A DNA stretch of 14,816 nucleotides from Legionellaceae bacterium (GTDB lineage: Bacteria > Pseudomonadota > Gammaproteobacteria > Legionellales > Legionellaceae), in the NCBI GenBank assembly GCA_947505025.1, contig CANNIJ010000032.1, forward strand, positions 1 to 14,816, written 5' to 3'. Position 1 is the stretch's first letter, and every line of letters starts with the position of its first letter. Under the pieces are notes generated by a model, which had not been told where the DNA came from, searched no databases, and was given only the letters and a program-made list of their open reading frames with translations. Below are positions 1 through 6,846 of this stretch, one piece after another. The translations under genes and the position numbers were made by a program.

Positions 1-268
1 CCGATCTAGCAGTGAGGTAAAATTAGCAAAATCAAGGATATTCGATTGGCTGGCCTGGCCATGAGCGATGAAAATTAGTCTTTCTTTTTTATTTTCGTAC
101 GCAACTCGATTGGAAATGGATCTTCGATGACTTTGTTATCTTCGAATGAGACAAAAATTTCTGGAATTTTTAGCATTATCAATTTTTGATTTTAGACCAC
201 TGTATTGGTGCCGCAATGGTGCCGATTGAAAGAATTTATTAAAAATATCGTCATAAATCAATGATTTA
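1..268. other. Intergenic region downstream of ssrA, no convincing gene
   Basis: I see no convincing gene here. A 33-codon minus-strand ORF (75-176, beginning MLKIPEIF and ending in a Lys-rich tail) has an ATG but no Shine-Dalgarno sequence and matches no family I recognise. An 8-base direct repeat TGGTGCCG occurs at 206-213 and 217-224, 11 bases apart. A perfect AT-rich palindrome at 252-270 abuts the tmRNA 3' end. Because tmRNA genes are known integration targets, this could be an attachment-site flank, but no integrase is visible, so that is only a possibility. Confidence 0.5.
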
Positions 269-270
269 TG
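252..270 (-). terminator. Palindrome at tmRNA 3' end, possible terminator
   Basis: CATAAATCA and TGATTTATG form a perfect 19-base inverted repeat with a single central base. It overlaps the last two bases of the tmRNA CCA end. Reading out of ssrA, it is followed within a few bases by a U-rich run (positions about 245 down to 236). It could therefore act as a weak intrinsic terminator. The stem is AT-rich and its loop would have to open a base pair or two, so its strength is uncertain. Confidence 0.4.
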
Positions 271-681
271 GTGGAGGCGGCGGGAATCGAACCCGCGTCC
301 GCAAATCCTCTGCCATCAGCTCTACATGCGTAGCCGTGTCAACTAGATTTAATCGTGGATCCTCCGACGGGCAGGATGATACACAACGATCCCAGGTATT
401 TCGCAACATGACTCAGGGCGTGCCGTGTCGCTAGCTTATGATCTATGACCATTGATGCGATACCCATAAGCAGGCTCGGTCAATGGGGCACTGGTTTTAC
501 GCAGTACGTCTTGTGCTCATTACAACAAAGAAACAGTAGCTTACGCTGCTATCGCCAAGTCGTTTTGAGCAACAAAGTTTTCATCGTTTGCATTTATGTT
601 TTTTGAGTCTTTTTTACGAGAGTTCTCATTCTCGGCATGCACCTCAGGTTTCGCAACCCACGTCGAAGCCAGGTCACCCCC
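269..681 (-). ncRNA. ssrA: Transfer-messenger RNA (tmRNA)
   Basis: tmRNA rescues ribosomes stalled on broken mRNAs: it enters as alanyl-tRNA with SmpB, then supplies a short reading frame that tags the nascent protein for proteolysis. The 5' end GGGGGUG pairs with CGCCUCC just before the discriminator A and CCA, giving a 7 bp acceptor stem in which two pairs are G-U. The T arm GGGTTCGATTCCC lies at 282-294, and the conserved GGCTTCGACG motif follows the acceptor strand near 661-672. The total length of 413 bases is somewhat longer than the E. coli RNA. The encoded CCA means no end addition is needed. A strong sigma70-type promoter lies immediately upstream. The tag frame is annotated separately. 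Identification is very secure; the exact 5' end is set by the acceptor pairing. Confidence 0.97.
541..591 (-). other. tmRNA proteolysis-tag reading frame (ANDENFVAQNDLAIAA)
   Basis: The resume codon GCA opens a frame of 16 codons and TAA, encoding ANDENFVAQNDLAIAA. The ANDEN start matches the usual gammaproteobacterial tag start. The tag is longer than the 10-residue E. coli version (ANDENYALAA). It ends in AIAA rather than the common ALAA, so Ile replaces the Leu that ClpX reads as part of the C-terminal LAA signal. Confidence 0.92.
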
Positions 682-690
682 ATTAACTAG

Positions 691-719
691 ATTATACAGT
701 GCTTTGCTGGTCTGTTCAA
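691..719 (-). promoter_or_regulatory. sigma70 promoter of ssrA
   Basis: On the minus strand, TTGAAC (714-719) and a perfect TATAAT (691-696) are separated by 17 bases. The mature tmRNA 5' end at 681 lies 9 bases downstream of the -10 box, so transcription could start at or very near the mature end. Confidence 0.88.
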
Positions 720-753
720 GTTAAAACTGTATATATGTTGTTCTCGATATTTG

Positions 754-2307
754 TCAGCATAGGACTGCTTGGTAATTAATTGGACAGTCATCGTCAAAAA
801 CAAAAAGGCCACTTAGATGTGTGCTTGGAGGGAGAATATTACACGGACTGGGCGCTGAAGACCGATTATGTTCGTTACTTGCGCTTTTGTTACTTACACT
901 ACTGTTACTTAGCCATGAGCTGCTACGAGCTACTGTTTTAGGTGAAGGGGCTTGAGGGGTTGTTTGATCATCGGCGTTTAATGCTTCTGCACTAAAGTGC
1001 CTGGCACCCACTAAACTAATTGCAGTTTGCGCAGGAATTTCCTGTAAAACAGCTACATCACTTGGTATGCTTTCGGCAAATGGGTTATGCAGCTGCGCTG
1101 GACGATGAATTTTAATATAATAAATGCAAGCCAGAGTAACTAATACTGATAAAACCGCACCTATTATTGGAAGTGCTGGACAAAAAAGTGCAATCGCAGG
1201 CATCATCAGTCCAACAGCTAATAGGAATAATCCGTTACTAATGACATTATAAAATAAATCAATATATTCTGCTTGTCTGCGTTGCTTTAAGTACTCTAAA
1301 TGAGTGCTTATATCAGAATTTGCTTCTGCTGTATCTGTGCCTGTATATATCGAGTTTAAATCATGGAAACGCTGATATTCTATATAAGAGCGCATGATAT
1401 TAATAAATAACTCGCTGGCTTGTACACTAAATAATAAAAAGCCAATAGCTATAGGATTGCTAAACAATACAAAGCAGACAACAAGACCACAGATACACCA
1501 GCTCATCCACACCATGAGATCAAACCAATTCTCTTTAACATGCACCGCTAATCGCGTATACCACTTTAAACTTTTTTCTTCCGGCCCATATGGGAAAAAT
1601 ACATGATATGTCTTTTTAGCTCCTTCAATAATCAAACGTGGCAAAAAAAAGACCCAACCTAAGTGACCTAAAAATGGTCCAACATATGCATCAATTACTC
1701 CAAAACACGAGACATAGGTTGAACCTGCAGCTATAACCAAGCATAAGAACCGAAACAGATTACGTAAACGCCCGATTAGCAAACGGATCAAATTTAGAGA
1801 TTGACTCCAAAGTAGCCAGGTAGCGGCAACCCAGGTCCAGGCAGCGTTTGATTCAGGATGAGGCAAATTCGATTCTATATACTGGATCAGAAATCTTCTT
1901 GGCATTTGAGTCTTGACTGGCTCATCGACGTTATCATCGGCGATTTTTGCTATTTCAACTAGCAGCCTGTCATACATGACGAGATCTGTTGAATAAGTGT
2001 TACTTTGCGCAGGTAACTGCAAATAACGTTTGTAACAGTTAATTAAAACCTGAGCTAATTCATGTGCTTCACAGATCTTTTGAGCCAATACGTCACTGAG
2101 GGTTGGTTGTTTAAGTTGGTCGTCCAGAGAATTGCGTAATGCTAGATAGTTATGCCGGATACTGGCGATATAGCCCACCAGTATTTCATAATCCTCTGGA
2201 GTTAAACTACTTAGATCAACCGGTTGCGGTTTTTTAAGTATACTTCCAATATGTAGCTCTGCCAGAGTGATCATAAGCTTTTCTTTGAAGTGCTTTGCGA
2301 CGATCAT
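754..2307 (-). CDS. Unrecognised multi-pass membrane protein, possible secreted effector
   Basis: I do not recognise the family of this 517-residue protein. The first 180 residues are soluble and mainly helical. Hydrophobic segments follow at about 184-205, 206-226, 262-298 (long, perhaps one helix plus a re-entrant stretch), 355-377 and 378-398. The tail from about 400 is hydrophilic and rich in Ser, Pro and Asn (Ser run around 461-485), ending in an acidic patch FDDDCP. A soluble N-terminus, central membrane helices and a Ser-rich C-terminal tail are common among membrane-inserting Dot/Icm effectors of Legionella and Coxiella, but that is inference, not a match. The start is uncertain: Met12 (position 2274) has AAAGAAAAG just upstream, whereas Met1 lacks a clear ribosome site. 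The gene reads toward ssrA and stops about 35 bases before its promoter. A divergent gap separates it from the SET-like gene. Confidence 0.75.
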   Translation of the reverse strand: MIVAKHFKEKLMITLAELHIGSILKKPQPVDLSSLTPEDYEILVGYIASIRHNYLALRNSLDDQLKQPTLSDVLAQKICEAHELAQVLINCYKRYLQLPAQSNTYSTDLVMYDRLLVEIAKIADDNVDEPVKTQMPRRFLIQYIESNLPHPESNAAWTWVAATWLLWSQSLNLIRLLIGRLRNLFRFLCLVIAAGSTYVSCFGVIDAYVGPFLGHLGWVFFLPRLIIEGAKKTYHVFFPYGPEEKSLKWYTRLAVHVKENWFDLMVWMSWCICGLVVCFVLFSNPIAIGFLLFSVQASELFINIMRSYIEYQRFHDLNSIYTGTDTAEANSDISTHLEYLKQRRQAEYIDLFYNVISNGLFLLAVGLMMPAIALFCPALPIIGAVLSVLVTLACIYYIKIHRPAQLHNPFAESIPSDVAVLQEIPAQTAISLVGARHFSAEALNADDQTTPQAPSPKTVARSSSWLSNSSVSNKSASNEHNRSSAPSPCNILPPSTHLSGLFVFDDDCPINYQAVLC

Positions 2308-2445
2308 ACCATAATCAAGACAAAAAGCATCATAATTCGGTCAGTAAGACATGGTAAGCACATTAATAGCATTTTTAATAGTAAGCCTTGCTAATTAACA
2401 ACATACTGGATTATTACCCAGATCTGCCCAACAACCAACCATTGA

Positions 2446-2474
2446 TTGACTTTATTTGTTCTGATTGCTAATAT
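2446..2474 (+). promoter_or_regulatory. Promoter of the SET-like gene (extended -10)
   Basis: TTGACT (2446-2451) and TAATAT (2469-2474) are separated by 17 bases. TGC precedes the hexamer, giving an extended -10. An overlapping TATAAT at 2472-2477 has no well-spaced -35. The start codon is about 40 bases downstream. The divergent region 2308-2445 shows no clear promoter for the opposite gene. Confidence 0.6.
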
Positions 2475-2515
2475 AATCAGCCTAAAAGCATTTTATTGGT
2501 GAGAACAGTCTTATT

Positions 2516-3886
2516 ATGAACTCAGGCGCAGAAAAAAAAACACGCTGGTTTTTGCCGGCTCAAGCTCAAGTTACTCACGTTAATTTTTTACCAGCTGGTG
2601 CTCAGGCCACGCCTGAGAATGTTATTCTACAACCGCTTGATGAATTTCTACGCGCGCATAATATGCTGGAATGGAATCACACCTTATGGAGTACTGATGA
2701 AACTGTAACTGATCTTGAGTCTTTAAGACATTCTTGGTTGTCTAAGCTAACAGAAGCTAAGATGGCACTAACCCCGATGCCTGAAGGCTTACCTGGACTA
2801 GAAGTGGTTGCCATTAATACTATTCCCTCCGGCAGTATTTTAATTTATGCGGGCTTACTTGGCCCAGCAGAAGATAACGATCCTTATGCTGCAGGGACTT
2901 CTACGGACAACAGTTACTCAGCACGTGAATATGGTAATATTTCTCGATTTATGGGGCATGCATTAAAGGCAGATACACTGAGAGAGCAAGTTACATTTAG
3001 TGACCAAGTGCTTGCGTCCAAGGTTGCCACAGCTAATTTTAGTGGTATAAAATTATTCTCTAACTGTGTTATTGAGTCGATTACTGGCTTGGTCGCACTT
3101 CGAGAGATTCACCCGGGTGAACGCGTCAGATGGGACTATGGTTTTGTGCATTTTAATGCCCTGGAGATAGCCCCGGCATTATTTACCTCGGATACAAATC
3201 AATTAATCCACTATTCAAACTATTATTACACTGAAACCTCATTAAGAATCATATTGAATTATTCAGCTATATTACTGAACTTAAAGAGCGTGATTGAGCA
3301 TAATAGTTTTATTTTAATTGAGTCTCAGCACTCGTTAAGCGGTTATGATATATATTTAGATTCGCAGTATATCAAAGAGGAATTAATGGCTAATCCTCAA
3401 TTATTATCGCGGCTTGTGATTGAATTACAGCTACCTGAGCTGGGTTGTAAGTATATGAAGTGTTTTACACCCGGTGTTGTCCAAGATATTAACTGTAAAC
3501 TATGGATGCACGCGCAGACTATTATGGGCGATGTACCCGATTTAAGTGCCGGGATTGTACGCTATCAGGCAATAGATCCTGTGAATGAACTACCGGTTCA
3601 GCCGGTTCAACATGGTGAGTCATTCTTTGTAGTGAGTAGTGACAATCTAGACCAGATTGAAGCTAAATCTGTTCGGCTAGAGGCTGCAGGGATTGAGTTG
3701 TATCGCAAAAAAACAGAGTCGCCTGAGGTGTATTTTCTTTGGATCACTAAAAAATCATTATTTAATTCACTACCACTATATGATGCGGGGCTTGAGCCAA
3801 CTATCTCAGGTAATGGATTTTTTAGCGCCGGTGCATCGAGCTCGGTCCATGCTGCTGTGGTTGCCAGTACTTCGGGCCCTAAATGA
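2516..3886 (+). CDS. SET-domain-like protein, candidate lysine methyltransferase
   Basis: This 456-residue protein carries what I read as a divergent SET domain at about residues 95-213. The order of motifs fits: IPSGSILIYAG (103-113) resembles the N-terminal strand motif IxxGexIxeYxG. GNISRFMGHA (140-149) resembles the SAM-binding motif N-x-x-RFxNHSC. ALREIHPGERVRWDYGF (194-210) resembles the C-terminal AxRdIxxGEElxxDYG, with Y208 as the expected catalytic Tyr. SET proteins transfer a methyl group from SAM to lysine, and bacterial examples in intracellular pathogens modify host chromatin. Departures from the norm are Gly and Ala in place of Asn and Ser/Cys in NHS/C, so activity is uncertain. 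Residues 214-456 are unrecognised, with a Ser/Ala/Gly-rich tail from about 430. No signal peptide or membrane segment is seen. GGTGAG at 2498-2503 is a distant ribosome site. It converges with coq7, leaving 11 bases between the stops. Confidence 0.72.
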   Translation: MNSGAEKKTRWFLPAQAQVTHVNFLPAGAQATPENVILQPLDEFLRAHNMLEWNHTLWSTDETVTDLESLRHSWLSKLTEAKMALTPMPEGLPGLEVVAINTIPSGSILIYAGLLGPAEDNDPYAAGTSTDNSYSAREYGNISRFMGHALKADTLREQVTFSDQVLASKVATANFSGIKLFSNCVIESITGLVALREIHPGERVRWDYGFVHFNALEIAPALFTSDTNQLIHYSNYYYTETSLRIILNYSAILLNLKSVIEHNSFILIESQHSLSGYDIYLDSQYIKEELMANPQLLSRLVIELQLPELGCKYMKCFTPGVVQDINCKLWMHAQTIMGDVPDLSAGIVRYQAIDPVNELPVQPVQHGESFFVVSSDNLDQIEAKSVRLEAAGIELYRKKTESPEVYFLWITKKSLFNSLPLYDAGLEPTISGNGFFSAGASSSVHAAVVASTSGPK

Positions 3887-3897
3887 AGTGACTGTGA

Positions 3898-4539
3898 TCA
3901 TATATAATAACTCATAAATGTCATACATCGTGCCATATAACGCATGCTGATTTGTAATATTAACGGCAAGGTTTTGCCTCCAGCAGATTCAGCATGTTTT
4001 GCATGGCGCATTTCGTCACTGGCCATTTGAGTTAAAATAAGTCGTGTTTTATGGTCTTGTGTGGGTATTTTTACGGCATGTCCGTTTAAGTGTTCGGTTA
4101 CTTGACGTTCAGTTTCGGCTACAAAGCCTAAGCTCCAGCGATCTCCTGCAGCACCAGCTAATGCTCCCAATATAAAAGATCCGCCATACCATAAAAAGTT
4201 TAAATAACTGGTATGACCATTTAATTCGCGCAATCTGAGCTCACACCAAGCCAAATGGTCGACCTCCTCTTGAGCTGCTTGATGCATGTTTTCTTGGATA
4301 ATATTTGATTTCGCAGTTAACGATTGTGCTTGATATAGTGCTTGGGCACATACTTCGCCGGTATGATTAACCCGCATTAAACCAATAACCGCTAGTTTTT
4401 CTTTTTGGCTCATAGCTGAATCTATTGCCTCAATAGCTGGGCTGGGCCTCATGCTGACGCGTTTTGCAGGTACAAATAAGCAGCTGAGTGCGACATCTAT
4501 TTGACTTACAATTCGGTCACATAAATTAAATTCTCGCAA
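3898..4539 (-). CDS. coq7: Coq7-family ubiquinone-biosynthesis hydroxylase (diiron)
   Basis: This enzyme hydroxylates demethoxyubiquinol (2-polyprenyl-3-methyl-6-methoxy-1,4-benzoquinol), the penultimate step of ubiquinone synthesis. It replaces the flavin-dependent UbiF of E. coli. The 213 residues match the usual bacterial length. The six diiron positions are present: E62 in HTGEVCA, E92 and H95 in EEVDHL, E142 or E144 in AETERQVTEHL, and E176 and H179 in DEMRHA. Hydrophobic stretches such as 114-130 fit its membrane-surface location. The start is TTG at 4539, supported by GGAG (4548-4551) eight bases upstream. The gene stands alone on its strand, converging with the SET-like gene. Its promoter lies in the gap shared with the cold-shock gene. 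Its product supplies quinone for aerobic respiration, which fits the oxidase operon downstream in the window. Confidence 0.95.
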   Translation of the reverse strand: MREFNLCDRIVSQIDVALSCLFVPAKRVSMRPSPAIEAIDSAMSQKEKLAVIGLMRVNHTGEVCAQALYQAQSLTAKSNIIQENMHQAAQEEVDHLAWCELRLRELNGHTSYLNFLWYGGSFILGALAGAAGDRWSLGFVAETERQVTEHLNGHAVKIPTQDHKTRLILTQMASDEMRHAKHAESAGGKTLPLILQISMRYMARCMTFMSYYI

Positions 4540-4566
4540 CAGGATAACTCCATGGACTAATTTAGC

Positions 4567-4587
4567 CAGAGTATATGATATACTCTG
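4567..4587. repeat. Perfect 21-base palindrome between divergent genes
   Basis: CAGAGTATAT and ATATACTCTG form a perfect inverted repeat around a central G. Each arm contains TATACT pointing outward, so the palindrome carries the -10 boxes of both divergent promoters. It could be the operator for a dimeric regulator or simply reflect paired -10 elements. It does not fit the LexA consensus. Confidence 0.85.
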
Positions 4588-4598
4588 AGAAGTAACAA
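4570..4598 (-). promoter_or_regulatory. Promoter of coq7
   Basis: On the minus strand, TTGTTA (4593-4598) and TATACT (4570-4575) are 17 bases apart. Initiation would fall about 20-25 bases before the TTG start codon. The -10 box lies in the left arm of the 21-base palindrome at 4567-4587. Confidence 0.6.
4576..4584 (+). promoter_or_regulatory. Extended -10 promoter of the cold-shock gene
   Basis: TGA followed by TATACT (4579-4584) is an extended -10 element. No good -35 is seen at the proper distance. Initiation near 4591 would give a leader of about 38 bases. It shares DNA with the coq7 promoter, so the two are unlikely to be occupied at once. Confidence 0.45.
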
Positions 4599-4628
4599 TT
4601 TTAGGACTTAATTTACAGGAATTATTTA

Positions 4629-4889
4629 ATGAGTATTAAAAGTATTATACAACGCCTCAAGCGTGTTTTATTTTGTGGCAGAAGTTCTGGACGTCAAGTT
4701 GGGACGATTAAATTTTTTGACCGCAAAAAACGTTTTGGATTTATTGTGTCTGGACAACATGAGTACTTTTTTCATGCTGCAGCCACTAATCCTTTGGATT
4801 TTAAAGGTCTTAAAGATGGTGTTCCAGTGACGTTTGAAGTTGTACAGGGTAAAAAAGGCCCGCAAGCGGATCATATTGAACTCAGTTAA
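4629..4889 (+). CDS. Cold-shock-domain nucleic-acid-binding protein with basic N-terminal extension
   Basis: Cold-shock-domain proteins bind single-stranded RNA or DNA and melt RNA secondary structure. The domain occupies residues 23-85 of 86. RNP1 is KRFGFI (34-39) and RNP2 is YFFHA (46-50), and the sheet ends with FEVVQGKKGPQADHI as in CspA relatives. Two features differ from typical CspA of about 70 residues. The Trp of the KWFN motif is Phe (KFF, 28-30). There is also a 22-residue basic, amphipathic N-terminal extension (SIKSIIQRLKRVLF) that could contact membrane or RNA. AGGA at 4617-4620 is a well-placed ribosome site. It lies 25 bases before moxR on the same strand, so co-transcription is possible. 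Which Csp paralogue it is cannot be told from this sequence. Confidence 0.9.
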   Translation: MSIKSIIQRLKRVLFCGRSSGRQVGTIKFFDRKKRFGFIVSGQHEYFFHAAATNPLDFKGLKDGVPVTFEVVQGKKGPQADHIELS

Positions 4890-4902
4890 CTACGCGGCGT
4901 AG
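4890..4902. repeat. Short palindrome between csp-like gene and moxR
   Basis: CTACGC and GCGTAG form a 13-base perfect inverted repeat with one central base, starting right after the cold-shock gene stop codon. No U tract follows, so it is not a convincing terminator. It lies just before the GAGAGA ribosome site of moxR. Confidence 0.5.
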
Positions 4903-4914
4903 AGAGACATATAC

Positions 4915-5919
4915 ATGGATCAAGCAATAGAGTTGGATGACTCGACTGTGCGAACACATGTTTTAGAACTACAAACCTATTTAAACACTCAGGTTTTAGG
5001 TCAACAACGTTTGATATCTAGATTACTGATAGCATTGCTGGCCGATGGGCATTTGTTGGTTGAGGGTGCGCCGGGTCTGGCCAAGACACGTGCAGTCAAA
5101 GCTTTGTCGGCTGGAGTTGAGGGTCAGTTTCATCGAATTCAGTTTACTCCTGATCTTTTGCCTGGAGATTTAACTGGTACCGATATTTATCATCCTGAAG
5201 ATGGTTCATTTGTCTTTTTGCCCGGACCATTATTTCACAACTTGATCCTTGCTGATGAAATTAATCGCGCTCCGGCCAAAGTGCAATCTGCACTATTAGA
5301 GGCAATGGCTGAGCGTCAAGTAACTATTGGCAGCAAGACACATCAACTGCCACAATTATTTCTGGTTATGGCCACACAAAATCCAATTGAGCAAGAAGGC
5401 ACATATCCATTGCCAGAAGCTCAACTTGATCGATTTTTGATGTATGTGAAAGTTGATTATCCGGATGCTGCCGTAGAACGTGAGATTTTATCTTTGGCTA
5501 GACGTGAGGCTATGCACCCCCCTGAACAGCTGTTATCTACAATTTCCAAAGTAAAGCCATTATTACAATCTACGTTATTTGCTGCTAGGCAAGAAGTGCT
5601 GCAAGTGCATGTTAGTCCAGCACTCGAGCATTATATTATCCAATTGGTGCTGGCAACACGTAATCCCTTGCGTTATAGCCCATCTTTGGCTCGTTGGTTA
5701 CGTTTTGGCGCGAGTCCACGGGCAACGATAGCATTGGATCGCTGTGCCAAGGCGCATGCTTGGTTAAACGGACGGGATTATGTTACTCCACAAGATCTGC
5801 ATGTAATTGCGCATGATGTGTTACGGCACCGAGTGTTATTGACCTATGATGCTGAGGCAGAAGGAGTAAGCCATGATGCATGCATTGACGAACTTTTGCT
5901 GCAGGTTGCCGTACCTTAG
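4915..5919 (+). CDS. MoxR-family AAA+ ATPase
   Basis: MoxR ATPases are chaperone-like AAA+ proteins that act with VWA and DUF58 partners in maturing or activating other proteins, often in envelope or stress responses. The 334 residues fit the family. Walker A is GAPGLAKT (51-58). Walker B is LILADEIN (110-117). Sensor 1 is in ATQNPIEQEGT (N156). The arginine finger is in EAQLDRF (R173). Sensor 2 is in GASPRAT (R269) in the C-terminal lid. All catalytic elements look intact, so it should be an active ATPase. GAGAGA at 4902-4907 is the likely ribosome site. The DUF58 gene starts nine bases after its stop, and DUF4381 follows, which is the classic MoxR cluster order. The specific client is unknown. 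Confidence 0.95.
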   Translation: MDQAIELDDSTVRTHVLELQTYLNTQVLGQQRLISRLLIALLADGHLLVEGAPGLAKTRAVKALSAGVEGQFHRIQFTPDLLPGDLTGTDIYHPEDGSFVFLPGPLFHNLILADEINRAPAKVQSALLEAMAERQVTIGSKTHQLPQLFLVMATQNPIEQEGTYPLPEAQLDRFLMYVKVDYPDAAVEREILSLARREAMHPPEQLLSTISKVKPLLQSTLFAARQEVLQVHVSPALEHYIIQLVLATRNPLRYSPSLARWLRFGASPRATIALDRCAKAHAWLNGRDYVTPQDLHVIAHDVLRHRVLLTYDAEAEGVSHDACIDELLLQVAVP

Positions 5920-5928
5920 GCGGCCATT

Positions 5929-6846
5929 ATGACTGCAGGAGTTACGGTTGATTTGGCCGAATTGATTAGCCTGCAACGTGTTGCGCAACGAGTAAAATAC
6001 GATAGCCAGGCATTGGCTTTACGCACTGGCATGCATCATGCACGTTTGCGTGGACGTGGGATGGAGTTTTTGGAGACACGCCATTATCACGCCGGCGATG
6101 ATAGTCGTCATATTGAATGGCGCATTACGGCACGCACAGGTAAACCACACGTTAAAGTTTTTCATGCCGAGCGCGAGCGTCCAGTAGTGATAGTGACTGA
6201 TTTTAGGCCCTCAATGTATTTTGGTACTCGACTGGCGTTCAAATCAGTTGTGGCAGCGCGCTTGGCAGCTATTTTAGCTTGGACTGTGTCCAAACAAGGT
6301 GATCGTGTTGGGGGGGTAATTTTTTCTGATGTATGCCACCATGTTTTTACTCCGCGTGGTCGTCAAGCAGGTGTATTACCGCTATTGTCTGGATTAAGTC
6401 ATTACACACAACGCGTACCTGCAGAATCAAGTGGATCTCAGGATTCACTAGCCCTGAATCAAGCTTTAGTACGTGTACAGCGGGTTGCGAAACCCGGGAG
6501 TACAATTGTAATTGTAAGCGACTTTTATGCAGCCGACGCTGAAACACAACGCTTATTAAATCGATTACATCAACATAATGATGTTTTAGGTTATCATATA
6601 TGTGATCCATTGGAATGTGCACCACCGCCACCCAGTCATCATGTGTTTACTGATGGGCACCAGGCTATGGATATTGACACAAGTTTAGATTCAGTGCGCT
6701 TTGGATATCAATTTTATTGTGATCGTCGTTTGGGTGCGGTCAAATTGATGTTTCAAAAAACCATGACTCAATATACATTGGTAAATCAATTTACTGATTT
6801 ACCGGCATTAGTTCACCAAACTTTTCCATGGGTGGCACATGGTTAA
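5929..6846 (+). CDS. DUF58 domain protein (MoxR partner)
   Basis: DUF58 proteins accompany MoxR ATPases almost universally; their biochemical role is poorly defined. The hallmark block runs from about residue 42 to 95: GRGMEFLETRHYHAGDD, then RHIEWRITAR, then a strand leading into VTDFRPSM. The last part resembles a degenerate VWA metal site (D91, S95), and GDRVGGVIFSD plus IVIVSDFY (193-200) continue the VWA-like fold. The 305-residue length fits the shorter, soluble type, and I see no membrane helices. It follows moxR by nine bases, and its last eight bases overlap the DUF4381 start, indicating translational coupling. No damage is visible. Confidence 0.93.
   Translation: MTAGVTVDLAELISLQRVAQRVKYDSQALALRTGMHHARLRGRGMEFLETRHYHAGDDSRHIEWRITARTGKPHVKVFHAERERPVVIVTDFRPSMYFGTRLAFKSVVAARLAAILAWTVSKQGDRVGGVIFSDVCHHVFTPRGRQAGVLPLLSGLSHYTQRVPAESSGSQDSLALNQALVRVQRVAKPGSTIVIVSDFYAADAETQRLLNRLHQHNDVLGYHICDPLECAPPPPSHHVFTDGHQAMDIDTSLDSVRFGYQFYCDRRLGAVKLMFQKTMTQYTLVNQFTDLPALVHQTFPWVAHG

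Noticed and set aside
75..176. 33-codon minus-strand ORF beginning MLKIPEIFVSF
   Set aside because: It has no ribosome site, is very short and matches no family I recognise; noted in the intergenic entry only.
3594..3610. Tandem ccggttca repeat in the SET-like gene
   Set aside because: It is two short copies encoding PVQPVQ; too small to mean more than local sequence repetition.
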